Source of the DNA: Bryobacterales bacterium
GTDB taxonomy: Bacteria; Acidobacteriota; Terriglobia; Bryobacterales; Bryobacteraceae
Assembly: GCA_003139735.1 (NCBI GenBank)
Contig: PLGA01000579.1
Coordinates: 67,277 to 76,594, forward strand
Direction of reading: 5' to 3'
Length of the DNA stretch: 9,318 nt
Shown here: one piece after another, positions 6,979-9,318 of the stretch
Numbering within the stretch: the stretch's first letter is position 1
Layout: every line of letters starts with the position of its first letter
Translations under genes and position numbers: made by a program
The notes under the pieces: model-generated
Seen by the model: only the letters and a program-made list of their open reading frames with translations
The model's database searches: none
What the model was told of the DNA's origin: nothing

Positions 6979-7641
6979 CTAGATGGCGGACCGGCGGCGC
7001 CGCAAGAAAGCCAAGGCGCCCAAGCCTAAGGCTCCGAGCAGGCTCGTTGCGGGTTCTGGAACATCGTCGCCAGTCACCGTCATTTGGTTTGCGGCCACCC
7101 CGTACAAGACTGTCGTATTTCCATACGTTCCGTCATACGGGTCGTAGTTGTACTCGCCCGCGGCCCCGATTGTGCCCGCCAGGGTCGTGACGTACCCCCA
7201 CTTCGACGTTGAGGGGACAGCCTCATTGCCAAGGTCGTTAACGCCAATCCAGTACAGTGTATGCGCCTGGAGACTAATATCGGCTGCGAAATTATAGACG
7301 CCAACTCCGTCAGTGAAAAGTGTGCTGTCGCTGATGGATCCCAAGGAGATCGCGGTGGATAAGTTTGGCGCGATACTGCCCGTGTCCGAGTAGAGATAGA
7401 TGTCAAGTATCCCCGCATCGTTTGCGCCAGGCCCCAGTTCAAGCGCCACATTTTTAAGAACAAAAGGCGAGTTGACAGTGGAGAAAGAAGAGGCGACCAT
7501 GCTAAAGTAGCCCGCCTGGTAATTCAGGAGGGTGCCCGCGCTGGTGACGCCGTCAATCGTGTCGAACAACGTGATCGGGGAAGCATGCCCTAGGGGAAGA
7601 AGCGCTGACCAACAACTCAACATCAGCAGGCATTTTTTCAT
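6979..7641 (-). CDS. PEP-CTERM surface protein
   Basis: 220-residue exported protein. The signal peptide is MKKCLLMLSCWSALLPLGHA (1-20). A beta-sandwich-like middle (about 25-190) carries a 'PFVLKNVALELGPG' strand, 'DIYLYSDTGSIAPNLS', then 'YNFAADISLQAHTLYWIGV', a pattern I associate with 'choice-anchored' PEP-CTERM proteins. The C-terminus is a textbook PEP-CTERM signal: VPEP (194-197), a hydrophobic helix, then RRRR (214-217). Exosortase cleaves such tails, and the proteins are tied to exopolysaccharide production; no exosortase gene is in the window. The frame is open 30 codons further upstream, but the ATG at 7641 is the start: it begins the signal peptide and has GGAG eight bases before it, and the longer form would overlap the small peptide gene. 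It lies between that gene (31 bases upstream) and the peptidase gene. Confidence 0.88.
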   Translation of the reverse strand: MKKCLLMLSCWSALLPLGHASPITLFDTIDGVTSAGTLLNYQAGYFSMVASSFSTVNSPFVLKNVALELGPGANDAGILDIYLYSDTGSIAPNLSTAISLGSISDSTLFTDGVGVYNFAADISLQAHTLYWIGVNDLGNEAVPSTSKWGYVTTLAGTIGAAGEYNYDPYDGTYGNTTVLYGVAANQMTVTGDDVPEPATSLLGALGLGALAFLRRRRSAI

Positions 7642-7672
7642 GTTCAGTCTCCGGACCCCTTTATCGAAATCT

Positions 7673-7813
7673 CTACGAACTAAGGTGCTTTTCACCGCAA
7701 GTGAGGGCGACCGTCTCAAACACACTCTCATACGAAAACTCGGGCTTCACGTACGGCCGGCGCGCAGCCGGACGCTCTTGCTCTAGGCGCTCATCCGATT
7801 CTGGGCTGTTCAT
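7673..7813 (-). CDS. Putative RiPP precursor peptide (small ORF)
   Basis: A 46-residue ORF (52 with the alternative ATG at 7831). The ATG at 7813 is preferred because AGGTGA lies seven bases upstream. The acidic/Arg-rich N-terminal part (MNSPESDERLEQERPAARR) is followed by PYVKPEFSYESVFETVALTC and then GEKHLSS. In the 46-residue numbering, Y21-x2-P24 matches the Y-x-x-P motif that lasso leaders present to PqqD-like B1 proteins; C39-G40 follows 'ALT', and the chain ends in S45-S46. There is no signal peptide or membrane segment. It is the first gene after the promoter at 7890-7918, with a consensus -10 (TATAAT) also just upstream, and it leads an operon with a PqqD-like protein, radical SAM/SPASM enzyme, kinase, nucleotidyltransferase, peptidase and methyltransferase. 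From memory, short acidobacterial and clostridial peptides share a similar 'Y-x-K-P...E-x-x-A-x-x-C' layout. Precursor role is inference but well supported by context. Confidence 0.7.
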   Translation of the reverse strand: MNSPESDERLEQERPAARRPYVKPEFSYESVFETVALTCGEKHLSS

Positions 7814-7832
7814 TCGGCTCTCACCTTTCATG

Positions 7833-7838
7833 ATTATA
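7833..7838 (-). promoter_or_regulatory. Consensus -10 box before the small peptide gene
   Basis: A perfect TATAAT on the - strand, with transcription expected to begin near 7826. That would remove the ATG at 7831 and leave a short leader carrying AGGTGA before the ATG at 7813. The region 17 bases upstream (AGATAT) is a poor -35, so use of this box alone is uncertain. Confidence 0.4.
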
Positions 7839-7889
7839 CGCCCCCGTCTTGGAGGATATCTATAGGTTTTTTAAGACCTTACCCACTAT

Positions 7890-7918
7890 ATAGTACTAGT
7901 ATTGCCCAGCTTTGGCAA
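7890..7918 (-). promoter_or_regulatory. Sigma70-like promoter for the peptide operon
   Basis: On the - strand TTGCCA (7918-7913, 5 of 6 to the -35 consensus) is followed after exactly 17 bases by TACTAT (7895-7890, 4 of 6 to the -10). It lies immediately beyond the terminator of the dehydratase gene and about 70 bases ahead of the small peptide's preferred start. The -35 overlaps an inverted repeat TTGCC-N7-GGCAA (7902-7918), and the -10 overlaps the 10-bp palindrome ACTATATAGT (7885-7894). Either could be an operator; no regulator gene is present. Confidence 0.5.
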
Positions 7919-7920
7919 CG

Positions 7921-7955
7921 TAAAAATAGTGCGCGTTGCGGCGGCCCCGGCGCAC
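7921..7955 (-). terminator. Rho-independent terminator of the dehydratase gene
   Basis: Read on the - strand, GTGCGC (7955-7950) pairs perfectly with GCGCAC (7934-7929) across a 15-base GC-rich loop, followed by TATTTTTA (7928-7921). It begins 11 bases after the dehydratase stop codon and separates that gene from the peptide operon. Confidence 0.7.
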
Positions 7956-7965
7956 CTTGCTTTTC

Positions 7966-9318
7966 TCAACTTCCGACGATGACGGCCCGGTCTTTCGCCA
8001 GTTGTTCGCTGGGCAGACTCATCATCTGCCGCAGGAGGTGGGCGCTGGGATTGTAATCTATAACTAAATCCTTTAATTCCAGTACTATATCGGAAAGTTT
8101 ACGCTCCGTGCAGAGGCTCCGAAGTTTTTCGATCCGCTCTAGTGCGCCGTGCGCCGGAAGACTGTGGGTGGCGAAATTTTTGATCTTTTGGTGGAACGTG
8201 GGCTGCATTTCTTCGTCCAGGTGGGCGAGTTCCTCGTAGAGCTTCTCGCCAGGGCGGATGCCGGTGAAGACAATCTTGACGTCCTCGCCGGGCCGTAGCC
8301 CCGAAAGCAGGATGAGATTGTTGGCTAAATCTAGAATCCGGACCGGTTGGCCCATGTCCAGAACGAAGATTTCGCCGCCATTCCCCATGGTGGAAGCCTG
8401 GATAACCAGTTGAGCGGCTTCCGGGATCGTCATGAAGTACCGGCGCATATCCGGATGCGTGACGGTAACGGGCTTGCGCGCGGCGATCTGCTGTTTGAAA
8501 AGCGGAATCACGCTTCCGTTGCTGCCCAGCACGTTGCCGAAACGGACGGAGACATATTTCGTACGGCCGTTTTGAAGGGCGTGGATCAACAACTCGGCGA
8601 CGCGCTTGGTAACGCCCATGACGCTGGTCGGCCGGACCGCCTTGTCCGAGGAAATCATGACGAAGTCGGCGATCCCGTTCTCGGCGGCGGCGATGGCGAC
8701 ATTCCAGGTCCCGATCACGTTGTTCTCGACGGCTTCGAACACGTGTGCCTCCATCATCGGGACATGCTTGTAGGCCGCGGCGTGGTAGAGGATCGAAGGA
8801 CGGTATTTTGCGAAAACTTCGTTCAGGCGCTGCAAGTTGCGGATATCGCCGATCTCGGGACGGAACTTGAGGCCGGGAAAGCTCTCGCTCATCTCGCGGT
8901 CGATATAGAAGAGCGCGGTTTCCGCACAGTCGTAAGCCACGATGGCCGCCGGCTGGAAACGGGCGATCTGGCGGCACAACTCGGAACCGATGGACCCGGC
9001 CGCGCCGGTGACGGCCACTACTTTGTTTTCAATCTTCCCGCGGATTCCGGATTCATCGAGATAAACGGGATTGCGGCCTAGCAGATCTTCTACGTTGACA
9101 TCGCGGATACCCGAGGCGAGGCTGCCGGTCTCGAGGATTTCCGCAAAGCTGGGGACGGTTTTGTACGCGACGCCGGCTTCCTGGCAGTGCTTGAGGATGG
9201 CAGTCATTTCCCGGCCCGTGGCGGAGGGCAGGGCAATGAGCACCATGTCGATGCCGTAGACCTTCACAAGCGACGGCAGAGCTTCGCCCGTTCCGAGGAC
9301 CTTGGTCCGATAAATCGT
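7966..9318 (-). CDS. CapD/PglF/FlaA1-type NDP-sugar 4,6-dehydratase, N-terminus cut by window edge
   Basis: 450 residues are visible and the frame stays open to the window edge (TIYRTKVLGTGEALPSLVKV...), so the internal GTG at 9267 is not the start. Numbering from 9318, residues 1-85 match the end of the CoA-binding-like domain that precedes the catalytic part in WbpM/PglF proteins (VLIALPS, VPSFAEIL). The extended short-chain dehydrogenase domain follows with NAD motif TGAAGSIGSEL (104-114), YHAAAYKHVPMME, SSDKA (223-227, D225-K226) and M234-x3-K238. Met in place of the usual Tyr of YxxxK is characteristic of the FlaA1/PglF/WbpM inverting or retaining dehydratases. These convert UDP-GlcNAc to a 4-keto-6-deoxy sugar, the first step to rare aminosugars of surface glycans. 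Full-length relatives are about 600-650 residues with four N-terminal membrane helices, which would lie beyond the window. Confidence 0.92.
   Translation of the reverse strand, partial: TIYRTKVLGTGEALPSLVKVYGIDMVLIALPSATGREMTAILKHCQEAGVAYKTVPSFAEILETGSLASGIRDVNVEDLLGRNPVYLDESGIRGKIENKVVAVTGAAGSIGSELCRQIARFQPAAIVAYDCAETALFYIDREMSESFPGLKFRPEIGDIRNLQRLNEVFAKYRPSILYHAAAYKHVPMMEAHVFEAVENNVIGTWNVAIAAAENGIADFVMISSDKAVRPTSVMGVTKRVAELLIHALQNGRTKYVSVRFGNVLGSNGSVIPLFKQQIAARKPVTVTHPDMRRYFMTIPEAAQLVIQASTMGNGGEIFVLDMGQPVRILDLANNLILLSGLRPGEDVKIVFTGIRPGEKLYEELAHLDEEMQPTFHQKIKNFATHSLPAHGALERIEKLRSLCTERKLSDIVLELKDLVIDYNPSAHLLRQMMSLPSEQLAKDRAVIVGS

Noticed and set aside
7642..7731. 30-codon N-terminal extension of the PEP-CTERM protein to a start at 7731
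   Set aside because: The extension (with an Arg-rich run) would sit before a clear signal peptide and would overlap the small peptide gene. The ATG at 7641 has GGAG eight bases upstream.
7753..7774. GC-rich inverted repeat CCGGC-N5-GCCGG inside the small peptide gene
   Set aside because: It lies in Pro/Ala/Arg codons of the peptide and has no T-run; it could form a weak RNA hairpin but is not evidence of a separate element.
2954..7831. Classical lasso-peptide biosynthetic cluster
   Set aside because: The PqqD-like, kinase and nucleotidyltransferase genes fit, but there is no transglutaminase-like B2 protease or Asn-synthetase-like cyclase in the window. The peptide also has only seven residues after the Thr-x-Gly position, too short for a lasso core.
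8347..9081. 244-codon open frame on the + strand opposite the dehydratase gene
   Set aside because: It mirrors the strongly conserved dehydratase frame, shows no own ribosome site or domain, and is explained by codon bias of the real gene.
1..9318. CRISPR arrays, tRNA or rRNA genes, insertion sequences, attachment sites
   Set aside because: I saw no regularly spaced repeats, no tRNA-like cloverleaf near gene ends, and no transposase or integrase frames on either strand.

Overview
The window is GC-rich bacterial chromosome. A protein with a C-terminal PEP-CTERM sorting signal, a Wzy/O-antigen-ligase-like membrane protein and a CapD/FlaA1-type sugar-nucleotide dehydratase suggest a Gram-negative, exopolysaccharide-producing organism. 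An acidobacterium (Bryobacter/Solibacter-like) is my best guess from gene style. That is an inference; no rRNA or other marker is present.

Layout. At the left, on the + strand, lie a secreted FecR-like protein (13-882) and an O-antigen ligase/polymerase-like membrane protein (919-2082). Everything else is on the - strand. At the right edge a CapD/PglF/FlaA1-type dehydratase (7966 to beyond 9318) ends in a hairpin-plus-T-run terminator (7921-7955). A sigma70-like promoter (7890-7918) follows directly and faces left.

This promoter fires into a compact operon, in transcription order: (1) an easily missed 46-52-residue peptide gene (7673-7813, or 7831 with the longer start); (2) a PEP-CTERM protein (6979-7641); (3) an S26-like serine peptidase with no normal start codon (about 6840-6388); (4) an HprK-like P-loop kinase (6391-5567); (5) a PqqD-like peptide-binding protein (5570-5277); (6) a radical SAM/SPASM enzyme (5270-4080); (7) a nucleotidyltransferase-fold protein (4099-2954); (8) a class I methyltransferase (2957-2112). 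Genes 3 to 8 overlap by 4-20 bases or are 6 bases apart, so they are probably translationally coupled.

Interpretation. The set reads as a RiPP (ribosomally made, post-translationally modified peptide) locus. The small peptide carries a Y-x-x-P motif like the one that lasso-peptide leaders present to their PqqD-like B1 protein. It also has a single Cys followed by Gly and a C-terminal Ser-Ser. The HprK-like kinase and the nucleotidyltransferase are tailoring types known beside lasso-peptide genes, where the kinase phosphorylates the C-terminal Ser. The lasso-forming pair (transglutaminase-like B2 protease and Asn-synthetase-like C cyclase) is absent from this window; a radical SAM/SPASM enzyme and an S26-like peptidase are there instead. 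I therefore propose a hybrid RiPP system embedded in an exopolysaccharide/PEP-CTERM locus: PqqD-like protein binds the leader, radical SAM enzyme modifies, kinase phosphorylates, nucleotidyltransferase and methyltransferase decorate, S26 enzyme trims. The product and these assignments are inference.
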